A stretch of DNA of 64,000 nucleotides from Cobetia amphilecti (lineage in GTDB: Bacteria > Pseudomonadota > Gammaproteobacteria > Pseudomonadales > Halomonadaceae): NCBI RefSeq assembly GCF_030010415.1, contig NZ_JASCSA010000001.1; one strand, written 5' to 3'. This document shows, piece after piece, positions 46,295 to 54,159 of the stretch (position 1 is its first letter; each line of letters opens with the position of its first letter). The notes beneath the pieces were generated by a model. That model did no database searches and was not told the origin of the DNA. It was given only the letters and a program-made list of their open reading frames with translations. The position numbers were made by a program, and so were the translations under genes.

Positions 46295-47377
46295 TCACTC
46301 GACGCGATGAAACCCGGCTCGTGCCACCTGTGGCGACACCCCGAAATGACGCCGGTAGGCCGTGGCGAAGTTGCAGGCATGGGCATACCCCACCTGATGC
46401 GCCACCTGCTGAATGCTCACCCCACGCCGCAGGGCCTGCTCGGCACACCGCATGCGACATTCACGCTGATAACTGCCCAGTGACTGCCCGAAGGCCTGGC
46501 GAAACTTGTGGCGCAAGCCGGAGGGACTCATGCAGGCCAGCCGCGCCAGCTCCTCCAGCGAGTGTGCGCCATGCGGCACGGCGGCAAGACGCTGGCGCAC
46601 CGCCTCCAGATGTCGACAGGCGCCGTGGGGTCGCGATGGGGACGCTAATGGCGATGCAGGGGGTGCGGCGGCTGCGGAGAACGCAGGCATCTCCTGTGCC
46701 TCACCAGCGCGGCGCTTGAGTGCCGCCCCCAACAACTGCAGCGCGATCCCCTGCCACTCCAGCATATCGCCCTCGCAGGCGGGGGTCGCTGGCGTCTCGC
46801 ACTCTCCTCGTACGCCCTCACCATCAGGGACCCTGACACGCTCATCCAGTTGTTGATGAAGCCAGCGCCCCGGCGTCCAACTCAACGGGCTGGAATGACG
46901 CGCGCACGGCAATGCATCCCAGTTCGCCAGCCCCCGCCGTACCTGAAGGGACTGGCTGGCCTCGCCCTCCAGATGCAAGCTGATACAGCGCAGGCGGCCT
47001 TGAGGGTGATAGCTCTTAAGCGTCGGAGGCGCAGACTGCGTACTCGCCGGGCGAAAGATACCGCCTTGGCCCGCGGACAAGTCGACCCTCGCGCCGTCCA
47101 CGCCTGATAACGTCAGTCGTCCTTCCAGCACCAGGCAGAGATAGAGACCCTCGTGGAACTGATGCTGGCCGTGATAGGCGCGTGACACCTCTAGATCACA
47201 CAGCGTCAGATGCGCATCCCGCCAGGGATGCAGGTTCTGCACCTGCCCCTCGCAATGCGGATATTTCGCCGCTCGCCAGCCTCGCCGCTCGCTGAGCGAT
47301 GAAGGGCGCTGTTGAGGTGAGGCCATGACGCGGCGAGTGGCCCGACTGTCGGCTATGTCTCCAAGCGGCTGTGACAT
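46295..47377 (-). CDS. AraC-family regulator (PchR-like)
   Basis: A 360-residue regulator. The C-terminal 100 residues hold two helix-turn-helix motifs (LEELARLACMSPSGLRHKFR and VSIQQVAHQVGYAHACNFAT), nearest in style to PchR-type siderophore regulators. The N-terminal ligand-binding part includes YLCLVLEGRLTLSGVDGA. A Pro/Ala-rich linker (about 235-255) separates the domains. A Fur-like AT-rich sequence lies 150 bases upstream, which would fit iron control, yet no siderophore gene is adjacent. The start is uncertain; 47326 is an alternative. Confidence 0.82.
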   Translation of the reverse strand: MSQPLGDIADSRATRRVMASPQQRPSSLSERRGWRAAKYPHCEGQVQNLHPWRDAHLTLCDLEVSRAYHGQHQFHEGLYLCLVLEGRLTLSGVDGARVDLSAGQGGIFRPASTQSAPPTLKSYHPQGRLRCISLHLEGEASQSLQVRRGLANWDALPCARHSSPLSWTPGRWLHQQLDERVRVPDGEGVRGECETPATPACEGDMLEWQGIALQLLGAALKRRAGEAQEMPAFSAAAAPPASPLASPSRPHGACRHLEAVRQRLAAVPHGAHSLEELARLACMSPSGLRHKFRQAFGQSLGSYQRECRMRCAEQALRRGVSIQQVAHQVGYAHACNFATAYRRHFGVSPQVARAGFHRVE

Positions 47378-47521
47378 GTCGCTGCAAATCCCTGCAATGT
47401 GAATCCTGGTAAAGGCCTACCGCCTGCTGCGGGTCGCACTGACGGCTGAAGGGACGCACGGTGCCACTCAGCGGCCATGCCAGGCCGTGGCTTGCGAATA
47501 CGGCTGGCGCACACAAAATAC

Positions 47522-47560
47522 AATGATTATCGAAAGCAAAACAATCTCATTATCATATAA
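47522..47560 (-). promoter_or_regulatory. Possible Fur box upstream of the AraC gene
   Basis: On the minus strand, GATAATGAGATTG followed by GATAATCATT gives two GATAAT half-sites in AT-rich sequence. About 13 of 19 positions match GATAATGATAATCATTATC for the best window, so this is suggestive only. Confidence 0.4.
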
Positions 47561-47594
47561 GTATTGCATCTTGTCTCATGTAAAGCTCTGTTCT

Positions 47595-47638
47595 CTCTTG
47601 CAGACCTTTTGCATCCCTCTTGCAGCCCTCTTGCATCC
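47595..47638 (+). repeat. Four 11-bp tandem copies
   Basis: CTCTTGCAGAC, CTTTTGCATCC, CTCTTGCAGCC and CTCTTGCATCC are in exact 11-bp register in the spacer before the CNNM gene. Confidence 0.7.
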
Positions 47639-47773
47639 CTCGAGTCAACGGCACTTTGCGGCACAGGCTGGCAAGCTTGGCCAGCAGGCTGAAAACTCTG
47701 CGAGAATTCACGGGTTTGACAGTGCTGCGCCTTATGTCACTAATGGATGCCTTTCCCCCAAGGAGCACGCCTC

Positions 47774-48961
47774 ATGTTTCTGTTGATCCTGTTCGCTGCC
47801 ATCGCGATTGGCATCTCATTCATCTGCTCCGTGCTCGAGGCGGCGCTGCTGTCGCTCTCCCCCAGCTATGTGGCAAGCCTGAGAGACCAGCATCCCAAGC
47901 GCCACGCCGCACTGGCCAAGCTCAAGGACAATATCGACAAACCGCTGGCCGCCATCCTGACGCTCAACACCATCGCGCATACCGTCGGTGCCACGGGGGT
48001 GGGCGCGCAGGTATCGGTCGTCTTCGGGGAAGCCTGGGTCGGCGTGGCCTCGGCGGTGATGACGCTGCTGATCCTGGTGGCCTCGGAAATCATCCCCAAG
48101 ACCATCGGTGCTACCTACTGGCGTCAGCTGTCGCCGATGCTGCCCGGTGTGCTCAATGCCATGGTCTTAGCACTCAAGCCACTGATCTGGCTGTCTGAGT
48201 TGATCACCTCGCGCATCGGCAAGGATGCCCATGACATCGATGTGCGTGGCGAGATAAAGGCACTGGCGCAGATGGGGCTCGACAAGAAAGCCCTGGAAAA
48301 TGATGAACAGCGCGTCATCACCAACATCCTCAATCTGCATGAGATGAAGGTGCGTGACGTGCTGACACCGCGCCCTGTCTGCCAGACGGTCAGCCCCGAG
48401 ATGAGCGTGGCCGAATTCAATGACCAGCTGACGATCTGGCCCTTCAGCCGCTACCCGGTGATGACCGACGATGAGCGAACGCTGGGCATGATTCACCGGA
48501 CCGATGCCCATCAGGCAGAGCCCACCACCCCGCTCAAGGACCTGATGCGCCCGATCAGCGAGCTGCACGCCGAAGACAACGTCGAGCATGCCTTTGGGCT
48601 CATGCAGCGCGAACGCCAGCATCTGTGCGTGGTCTACGACAACCTGGGCAACTGGCTGGGCGTCATCACGCTGGAAGACGTGATGGAGACGATACTGGGC
48701 GAGGACATCATCGACGAGACGGACAACGTGGCCAATCTGCGCCGCTTTGCCCGCCAGCGCTGGACCAAGCGTATCGGTGCCAACACCTCAAGTTCCCAGC
48801 CTTCCACTGCTAAGGCTGCTGGTGAAGATGCTGCCCCGGGTGAAGAAACTGGCTCTGATGAAGGTGCTTTGCCCGTCTACGAGCAATCCGAGAAAGATGC
48901 GGGTTCTTCCAAGCACTCTTCCAAAGACTCTGCCAAGAACCCTGGCGACAGCAAGGGCTAG
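47774..48961 (+). CDS. CNNM-domain/CBS-pair membrane protein (CorC/HlyC-like, shortened)
   Basis: A 395-residue inner-membrane protein. Residues 1-150 are the CNNM (DUF21) domain with about four membrane segments (FICSVLEAALLSLSPSYVAS; LVASEIIPKTIGATYW). Residues about 190-320 form a CBS pair (MKVRDVLTPRPVCQTVSP; GVITLEDVMETILGEDIID) that usually senses Mg-ATP. The C-terminal CorC_HlyC transporter-associated domain is absent; a 75-residue Ser/Lys/Glu-rich low-complexity tail replaces it. Family members take part in Mg2+/Co2+ efflux or resistance. AAGGAG precedes the ATG. Confidence 0.87.
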   Translation: MFLLILFAAIAIGISFICSVLEAALLSLSPSYVASLRDQHPKRHAALAKLKDNIDKPLAAILTLNTIAHTVGATGVGAQVSVVFGEAWVGVASAVMTLLILVASEIIPKTIGATYWRQLSPMLPGVLNAMVLALKPLIWLSELITSRIGKDAHDIDVRGEIKALAQMGLDKKALENDEQRVITNILNLHEMKVRDVLTPRPVCQTVSPEMSVAEFNDQLTIWPFSRYPVMTDDERTLGMIHRTDAHQAEPTTPLKDLMRPISELHAEDNVEHAFGLMQRERQHLCVVYDNLGNWLGVITLEDVMETILGEDIIDETDNVANLRRFARQRWTKRIGANTSSSQPSTAKAAGEDAAPGEETGSDEGALPVYEQSEKDAGSSKHSSKDSAKNPGDSKG

Positions 48962-48996
48962 GTTCCTGCCACTGCGCTTGTGACCCTCTCAGAGGC

Positions 48997-49046
48997 AAAA
49001 GTCCCGTGACAGTCGTGGCCAGACACGACTATCGCGGGACTTTTTT
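48997..49046 (+). terminator. Terminator after the CNNM gene
   Basis: AAAAGTCCCG pairs with CGGGACTTTT, and an inner AGTCGTG/CACGACT stem extends the arm; a T6 run closes it. Confidence 0.9.
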
Positions 49047-49212
49047 ATAGTCGCTTGTTGAAGCTACCCGATAACGACTTGATTCCTATTGCGAACCCCC
49101 ACTCTCAAGCAATCGAATAATTTCTTTCTTCCAATCTCTCGGTAATCAATCCCCGGACTCGGTGCTAACGTTAATCACACACGACGGGCAGAGAACGAAC
49201 CGAGATAACATA

Positions 49213-49417
49213 ATGATATACAAGAAATTTACGACGTTCCGGGCTGAACAGAAAGGCGCCATTCCTGAAGTAAGAGGCCTATTGGCTCTATCAGGCCACC
49301 CGCCAGACCGCCGCCATCAAGCGCTTCCAGAATGCCTATGACAGCGATGTCGAAAACGACATGACCGCCCAGCGCAGCTGGGACCAGATCGTGATCGACG
49401 TCCAGTCCATCGTTTGA
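49213..49417 (+). pseudogene. Frameshifted small gene of unknown family
   Basis: From ATG 49213 the frame reads MIYKKFTTFRAEQKGAIPEV; about 60 bases in, protein-like sequence continues one frame over as EAYWLYQATRQTAAIKRFQ... and ends ...WDQIVIDVQSIV at TGA 49415-49417. The second half has no start codon at its 5' end and follows a TAA, so the two halves look like one small (about 68-residue) gene with a single-base insertion near 49275. I do not recognise the family. It has a weak ribosome binding site and is followed by a small terminator. Confidence 0.5.
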
Positions 49418-49454
49418 GAATACGTCCTGCAACGTAAGCAAGGATGCCCTTTCG

Positions 49455-49479
49455 GGGAGTGGCAACACTCCCTCTTTTT
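49455..49479 (+). terminator. Small terminator before ydcH
   Basis: GGGAGT and ACTCCC with a six-base loop are followed by TCTTTTT, ending transcription from the frameshifted gene or attenuating ydcH. Confidence 0.75.
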
Positions 49480-49510
49480 GGATTCTCCCCCCCTATTTCG
49501 GAGCCACACC

Positions 49511-49753
49511 ATGCATATCGATGACCACTCCCTGTGCAACGACTTCCCTCAGCAACGTGAACTCATTCTGCGCCTGATCAACGGCAATGAAGAGTTCGCC
49601 CGCATCGCGGAAGCCTATACCCGCATAGACACCGAGATTCATGCCCTGGAAGTCGATGAATCGCCGATCGGCGATGACTCCATGCACCAACTCAAGCATC
49701 AGCGCAGCCTGCTCAAGGATGGTCTGTACGAGCGAATGATGGCGGCTGAGTAA
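49511..49753 (+). CDS. YdcH/DUF465 family small protein
   Basis: An 80-residue, mostly helical protein with the DUF465 pattern: a central NEEFARIAEAYTRIDTEIHA helix and LKHQRSLLKDGLYERMMAAE at the end. It is likely a coiled-coil dimer of unknown role. GGAG eight bases before the ATG sets the start; an in-frame ATG 33 bases upstream is less likely. Confidence 0.88.
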   Translation: MHIDDHSLCNDFPQQRELILRLINGNEEFARIAEAYTRIDTEIHALEVDESPIGDDSMHQLKHQRSLLKDGLYERMMAAE

Positions 49754-49841
49754 AGCGCCTACGGCTCACTATCTGGAAATACCGACCGATTATTATCCAT
49801 CAGCTTCTGTGACTGACGACCTCTATCAAGAGATTTCCTGA

Positions 49842-50621
49842 TTAGCTGGCCTTTGCAGGCTGGCTACTCTTTTTTCGGATATAGAAATGCATACTTCCCC
49901 CTTTAACAGGCCTACGGCATACATCCAGATAATCCAGTTTCTGAATCATCGCTCCAAGCTTGCTGGCACCATGATCAGACGGTTTCAAGTCAGGCATCTT
50001 CTTCTTTAGATATCCACCAACTGCTGACAGGGGAGCCCAACCATCAACCTGTTGCAGTTCATTCACCGCATTCAAGATATGCGACCTCAACTGTCGCTGT
50101 GTCTTGGTCGGCTTGACGAGGGCTACCGGCTCAACAGCCGGCTTGCTGACTGGCATGGCCGGGACGGGCTTCTCAGCCACCTTGCGCAGTCCTTCGCTGT
50201 AGATGAACGTGTCACAGGCAGACACGAAGGGCTGAGGCGTCTTGTCTTCACCGAAGCCATACACCAGCATGCCGCTCTCTCTCAAACGAGCCGCGAGGCG
50301 CGTAAAGTCGCTGTCCGAAGAGATGAGGCAGAACCCCTCCACGTTCCCCGAGTACAGCAAGTCCATGGCATCGATGATCAACGCAGAGTCAGTTGCATTC
50401 TTGCCCTGGGTATAGCTGAACTGCTGAACCGGATGAATGGCATGACGCAGAAGATGCTCTTTCCAGGGCGCAAGATTCGGCGTCGTCCAGTCTCCGTAAG
50501 CCCGCTTGATGGTGCTGACCCCCAGCTTTGAAATCTCTGCCAGCAGCGTTTCGCAGATAGCAGCCTGCGCATTGTCAGCATCAATAAGTACCGCCAATCT
50601 ATTGCGTCCTATCTGTGACAT
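49842..50621 (-). CDS. NYN-domain ribonuclease with C-terminal OST-HTH/LOTUS domain
   Basis: A 259-residue protein. Residues 1-150 form the NYN (PIN-like) nuclease domain with acidic residues in LAVLIDADNAQ, GKNATDSALIIDAMDLLYS and FCLISSDSDFTRLA. Residues about 175-255 form an OST-HTH/LOTUS domain (LRSHILNAVNELQQVDGWAP... FYIRKK), an RNA-binding winged helix. Such proteins are found across bacteria and in animal MARF1; cellular role in bacteria is uncertain, probably RNA cleavage or turnover. TGGAG six bases before the ATG supports the start. Two palindromes lie upstream. Confidence 0.85.
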   Translation of the reverse strand: MSQIGRNRLAVLIDADNAQAAICETLLAEISKLGVSTIKRAYGDWTTPNLAPWKEHLLRHAIHPVQQFSYTQGKNATDSALIIDAMDLLYSGNVEGFCLISSDSDFTRLAARLRESGMLVYGFGEDKTPQPFVSACDTFIYSEGLRKVAEKPVPAMPVSKPAVEPVALVKPTKTQRQLRSHILNAVNELQQVDGWAPLSAVGGYLKKKMPDLKPSDHGASKLGAMIQKLDYLDVCRRPVKGGSMHFYIRKKSSQPAKAS

Positions 50622-50655
50622 GTATCACTCCATGATGTACGTCACTGAAATCCTG

Positions 50656-50690
50656 TTATCTCTCCAAGAGATAATATGTCATGTAATGAC
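50656..50690. promoter_or_regulatory. Two adjacent palindromes upstream of the NYN gene
   Basis: TTATCTCT-CCA-AGAGATAA and, four bases on, GTCAT-GTA-ATGAC. They lie 35-70 bases before the NYN start, a promoter position, and look like operator half-sites. Confidence 0.5.
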
Positions 50691-50732
50691 CATGATGATC
50701 ACCAGATACGTCATGGCCTTGGCAAACACCTC

Positions 50733-51620
50733 CTAGCCGGTTTCAAATCCCTCTATCAAGGCATCCATCAGCACCCTCACCCGCCGAGGAAGAATCGACG
50801 TCTCCGGGCGGACGATATAGAGGCTGGTATCTGCGCCGTCCCTACGTACGTCTTCCAGCAGCGGGATCAAGCGCCCGGAAGCGAGGTCATCGGCAATGAG
50901 GTAGTGCGGCAGACAGGCAATGCCGCGGCTGCCCAGACAGGCGGCGTGCAGCGTTTCCAGAGAATTGGAGAGGAAGCCACAACGCATGTCGGGCAACGAC
51001 GTGAGCCCCCAGGCATTGAAGCCGCCGGGGAGATTCAGGATCAGGCTGACATGCTCCGCCAGCTCCGGTACTGAGCGCGGCGTGCCATGGCTTGCCAGAT
51101 AGTCCGGCGATGCACAGATGACGCGATGGTTGGTGGCCAACCGCCTGGCGATCAGGCCGAGTTCGGGCTGTGTGGTGCTGCGTATCGCCAGATCCATCCC
51201 TTCATGGACAAGGTCGACCACTGCGTCCGACAGCGTCAGGTCCACGATCACCTCGGGATAGCGCTCCATGAAGCGCAACAGCAGGGGCATCACCTGCCGC
51301 TTGCCCAGTGCATGGGAACACGAGAGGCGAATGCGCCCCTTGAGCGCGCCACTACCTTCGGCAATCTCCTGCTCGACATGGCGCAGGCGCTCCTGCAACT
51401 CCCGCGTCTCAAGGGCATAGAGCTGGCCTGCTTCACTCAGGCGCATACGCCGAGTGGAGCGAATCAGCAACTGGGCACCAAGACGCTGCTCCAGCTGCGC
51501 GATGCGCTTGCTGATCGCCGAGTGGGTAATGCCAAGCTGGCGCGCCGCCCCGGTGAAGGTGCCGGCGTCGACGACGGCGTGAAAGATGTCGAGATCCGTA
51601 TGCGGTTTCATATGTTCCAT
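50733..51620 (-). CDS. LysR-family regulator beside an ene-reductase gene
   Basis: A 295-residue LysR-type protein (AaeR/DsdC-like group). Helix-turn-helix: DAGTFTGAARQLGITHSAIS. Effector domain follows with typical length. It is divergent from the NADH:flavin oxidoreductase gene (about 110 bases apart), the usual arrangement for its regulator. Starts at 51620 or 51611 are both possible; neither has a strong ribosome binding site. Confidence 0.88.
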   Translation of the reverse strand: MEHMKPHTDLDIFHAVVDAGTFTGAARQLGITHSAISKRIAQLEQRLGAQLLIRSTRRMRLSEAGQLYALETRELQERLRHVEQEIAEGSGALKGRIRLSCSHALGKRQVMPLLLRFMERYPEVIVDLTLSDAVVDLVHEGMDLAIRSTTQPELGLIARRLATNHRVICASPDYLASHGTPRSVPELAEHVSLILNLPGGFNAWGLTSLPDMRCGFLSNSLETLHAACLGSRGIACLPHYLIADDLASGRLIPLLEDVRRDGADTSLYIVRPETSILPRRVRVLMDALIEGFETG

Positions 51621-51729
51621 TGGCTCACGAATGCTGTGCGCATACAACGGATTATCACCAGACACTGCGCATGACATCATGACATCTGTTCCTTATGAGC
51701 CAGATTCAGCCCCCAACGAGACATCCCCC

Positions 51730-52929
51730 ATGACAGACCAGCCGACAGCCCCCGCCCTGTTTACCCCTTTCACGTTGCCAAGCGGCCGGGTGCTCGCCAA
51801 CCGAATCGTCAAGGCTGCGATGTCGGATTCCCTCGGTGATGGCACGGGACATCCCAGTGAGGCACAGCTGCGCCTTTATGAGCGCTGGGCAGAGGGTGGC
51901 GTAGCGGCGTCACTGGTCGGAGAGGTACAGCCTGATCACCAGCATGCCGAGAAACCCGGCAACCTGGTGCTCAACGCGCAGTCGGATCTCGCAGCCTTCA
52001 CGCAACTGGCCCAGCGCGGTCAACAGCACGGTGCAGACCTCTGGCTGCAGCTCGGCCACGCCGGTGCGATGGCCTACCCACCGACCAGCACGGCGCATGG
52101 CCCCAGTGCACTGGATATTCCCGGGCTACGTTGCGAAGCCATGAGCCTGGAGGCCATCAAGGCATTGCCCGCGGCCATGGCGACGACGGCGCGCCTGGCC
52201 CGTGACGCCGGATTTGGCGGGGTACAGGTGCATGCGGCACACGGCTTCCTGCTCAGCCAGTTTCTGTCTCCCCTCTTCAATCAGCGCACGGATGACTACG
52301 GCGGTAGCCTCGACAACCGCATGCGGCTGATGCGTGAAGTGATCATTGCCGTGCGTGAGGCCGTCGGCCACGACTACCCAGTCATGGTGAAACTCAACTC
52401 CAGTGACCAACTGCAAGGCGGTTTCGAGGAGTCCGAAGCGCTGCAGGTGATAGCGGCACTCGATGAACTGCCCATCGATCTGATCGACATCAGTGGTGGC
52501 ACCTACTTCCCCGGCGCGAGCTCCGCGTCGGATGCCAGCGCCAGCGGCCCCTACTTCGTCGAATTCGCCAAGCGTGCACGCGAGGTGACGACCCTGCCCT
52601 TGATGGCAACCGGCGGCTTCAAGACACTCGCGCAGGCCGAAGACGCCGTGGCACAGGGCGCCGTCGATCTCGTCGGCCTGGCCCGCCCACTGGCGCTGCA
52701 CCCGTCCCTGCCCGCCCTCTGGCAGGCCGGAAAATGTCCCGCGCCGGAATTCCCGCGTTTCAGCACGCCGCCGGAAGGCGGTGTGACAGCCTGGTACACC
52801 TTGCGCCTGACGCAGCTGGGTGAGGATCGTGAGCATGAATCACTGGGCGAACTGGAGACGGTGCTGGCCGACTATGAAGCCCGCGACGCCGCGCGCGCCG
52901 AGACCTGGAACGCGCACTTCTCGAACTGA
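51730..52929 (+). CDS. NADH:flavin oxidoreductase, Old Yellow Enzyme family
   Basis: A 399-residue FMN-dependent TIM-barrel enzyme. Motifs are LANRIVKAAMSDSLGDGTGH, LQLGHAGAMA, VQVHAAHGFLLSQFLSPLFN (His pair for substrate), RTDDYGGSLDNRMRL and the FMN-phosphate LMATGGFKTLAQAEDAVA. Such enzymes reduce activated C=C bonds of enones with NAD(P)H; a substrate cannot be named. GAGA lies nine bases before the ATG; an in-frame ATG at 51679 is possible. A perfect terminator follows. Confidence 0.9.
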   Translation: MTDQPTAPALFTPFTLPSGRVLANRIVKAAMSDSLGDGTGHPSEAQLRLYERWAEGGVAASLVGEVQPDHQHAEKPGNLVLNAQSDLAAFTQLAQRGQQHGADLWLQLGHAGAMAYPPTSTAHGPSALDIPGLRCEAMSLEAIKALPAAMATTARLARDAGFGGVQVHAAHGFLLSQFLSPLFNQRTDDYGGSLDNRMRLMREVIIAVREAVGHDYPVMVKLNSSDQLQGGFEESEALQVIAALDELPIDLIDISGGTYFPGASSASDASASGPYFVEFAKRAREVTTLPLMATGGFKTLAQAEDAVAQGAVDLVGLARPLALHPSLPALWQAGKCPAPEFPRFSTPPEGGVTAWYTLRLTQLGEDREHESLGELETVLADYEARDAARAETWNAHFSN

Positions 52930-52953
52930 GACGTTTTCAGTAGGACAGACGCA

Positions 52954-52983
52954 GAACGCCGCAGCGCTGACGCTGCGGCGTTC
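52954..52983 (+). terminator. Terminator after the ene-reductase gene
   Basis: GAACGCCGCAGCG and CGCTGCGGCGTTC form a 13-base perfect stem with CTGA loop, followed by ATGTTT. Its sequence is nearly the same as the hairpin at 57488. Confidence 0.88.
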
Positions 52984-53036
52984 ATGTTTCAGCCCCTTGC
53001 AGTGATGCAAGTCAGGTCGTGGGAAACCGCACCAAT

Positions 53037-53081
53037 GAAGCGTCTTCAGGCAGCGTTGTGCACACTGACTGAAGGCGCTTC
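53037..53081 (-). other. mRNA hairpin spanning the arfA stop codon
   Basis: On the minus strand, GAAGCGCCTTCAG (coding) pairs with CTGAAGACGCTTC (which contains the TGA stop) with one mismatch across a 19-base loop. In E. coli, arfA mRNA is cleaved at such a hairpin near the 3' end of the reading frame, making a stop-less message under tmRNA control. The same logic probably holds here. Confidence 0.65.
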
Positions 53082-53225
53082 ACTGCCGCCCCTGTTTCCC
53101 TGCGACTTGCCCTGGCGCTGATAGCTGCCCTTGCCCTTGCGCGCCTTCACCACACGTTGCTTGAACATCGGGGTACGCAGCACTGCCTTGAGGGCGTTGT
53201 CCTGCACCTTGCGCTTGTGAGTCAT
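53046..53225 (-). CDS. arfA: Alternative ribosome-rescue factor ArfA
   Basis: A 59-residue basic protein: VQDNALKAVLRTPMFKQRVV followed by KARKGKGSYQRQGK, the conserved ArfA core that enters the empty mRNA channel and recruits RF2 to stalled ribosomes. AGGAGA eight bases before the ATG sets the start. The C-terminal residues are variable, and the coding end folds into a hairpin with the stop codon, which suggests the usual back-up control: full-length protein is degraded or the message is truncated when trans-translation works. Confidence 0.93.
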   Translation of the reverse strand: MTHKRKVQDNALKAVLRTPMFKQRVVKARKGKGSYQRQGKSQGNRGGSEAPSVSVHNAA

Positions 53226-54159
53226 GGTGTCTTCTCCTGTAGCTTCTCTATCACACCCAGTATACGCCCTTTCGGCATGTAAAGTGATCAACCTCCGCTT
53301 GCCCTCTCGTCGCTGGCTTGGCGAGTGAACACCAGCAGATACTCTAGAAATTCCTCCGGCGAATCCTCCAGCGAGAATCATTCAATAATCTGTCACCCTT
53401 TTCCCTTCGGCCCCTGGATCTTTCTCCATTCACCCGCCACTCACTACTCTGATCCCAATCCTCCATCCTTCGCACTCCCTTGTTTACCCAAAATCTCAAA
53501 ATTACGAGCACCTACCTGCTTGACGAACAGGCTATTTCACCCCTCTAGCCGATTGACTCGCCATGCCTTGAAAAGTCAAAAAGTCATCCAGCTTGGAATC
53601 GGCATTGCAACACGGAAATCTTCTTTCATTCTACACAGAAAACAAGCCAGTTTTTTCACACAGACAACAAGCTGAATAACGCCATGTAAAACCGCCTCCA
53701 CAACATAAAAATACCCTACAAATCAATAGCCTAAACAAAAACAACCGCAACCATGAGCCGATAAACCACATCCTTCCTCCTGACCGTTGTAAAGAGAGAC
53801 AACCTAAAACAATCTTTCTACTAAAGTCTAAATGCCCTCGTGATCGTGTACACTTCATATACTCATAATCAATGCTTCATATTTGAGCTGACGCATCATA
53901 TCTGCGAGGATGCCCCACGTTCCGCGAGCCGCAGGATGCCCTCAAGGCAAGAAAAATACGGCTTCCGTGTTCAGGTTCAGCGAAATGACAAGTGGCCAGT
54001 CAACTGGATTTCTTACCTTTCCAGGCCACACAAGCGCTGGATAATGTCCATTATTATCGCGTTCCACTACATAGGAAAAAGCACCTGGTCAACACGACAT
54101 CCCGCAACACGGGGTTCACGGAACATGACGTCTCATTACAGTCTCAACAGGAAATACCC
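53226..54159. other. 934-base low-GC spacer upstream of tmm
   Basis: Long gene-poor stretch whose middle part (about 53380-53900) is clearly richer in A and T than the rest of the window. Open frames here have no coding look and no good ribosome binding sites. It holds a weak sigma-54-like site. It may be a large control region for tmm, a remnant of a lost gene, or foreign DNA carried with tmm. Confidence 0.55.
53594..53609 (+). promoter_or_regulatory. Weak sigma-54-like site far upstream of tmm
   Basis: TGGAATCGGCATTGCA keeps GG and GC 10 bases apart and a perfect TTGCA -12 element, but the -24 element is TGGAAT instead of TGGCAC. It would give a leader of about 540 bases, which is long, so this is tentative. 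Confidence 0.35.

Larger units (their letters stand above)
47378..47773. other. 396-base spacer with Fur-like sequence and 11-bp repeats
   Basis: Divergent spacer without a convincing gene. It contains the AT-rich Fur-like stretch and four 11-bp tandem units listed separately; promoter boxes for the CNNM gene are not clear. Confidence 0.5.

Noticed and set aside
53046..53225. Reading the hairpin at the arfA end as an ordinary terminator
   Set aside because: The stem contains the stop codon and the last codons, and no T-run follows on the arfA strand.
53325..53675. 116-codon open frame in the AT-rich spacer before tmm
   Set aside because: Composition is not protein-like, there is no ribosome binding site and no recognisable motif.
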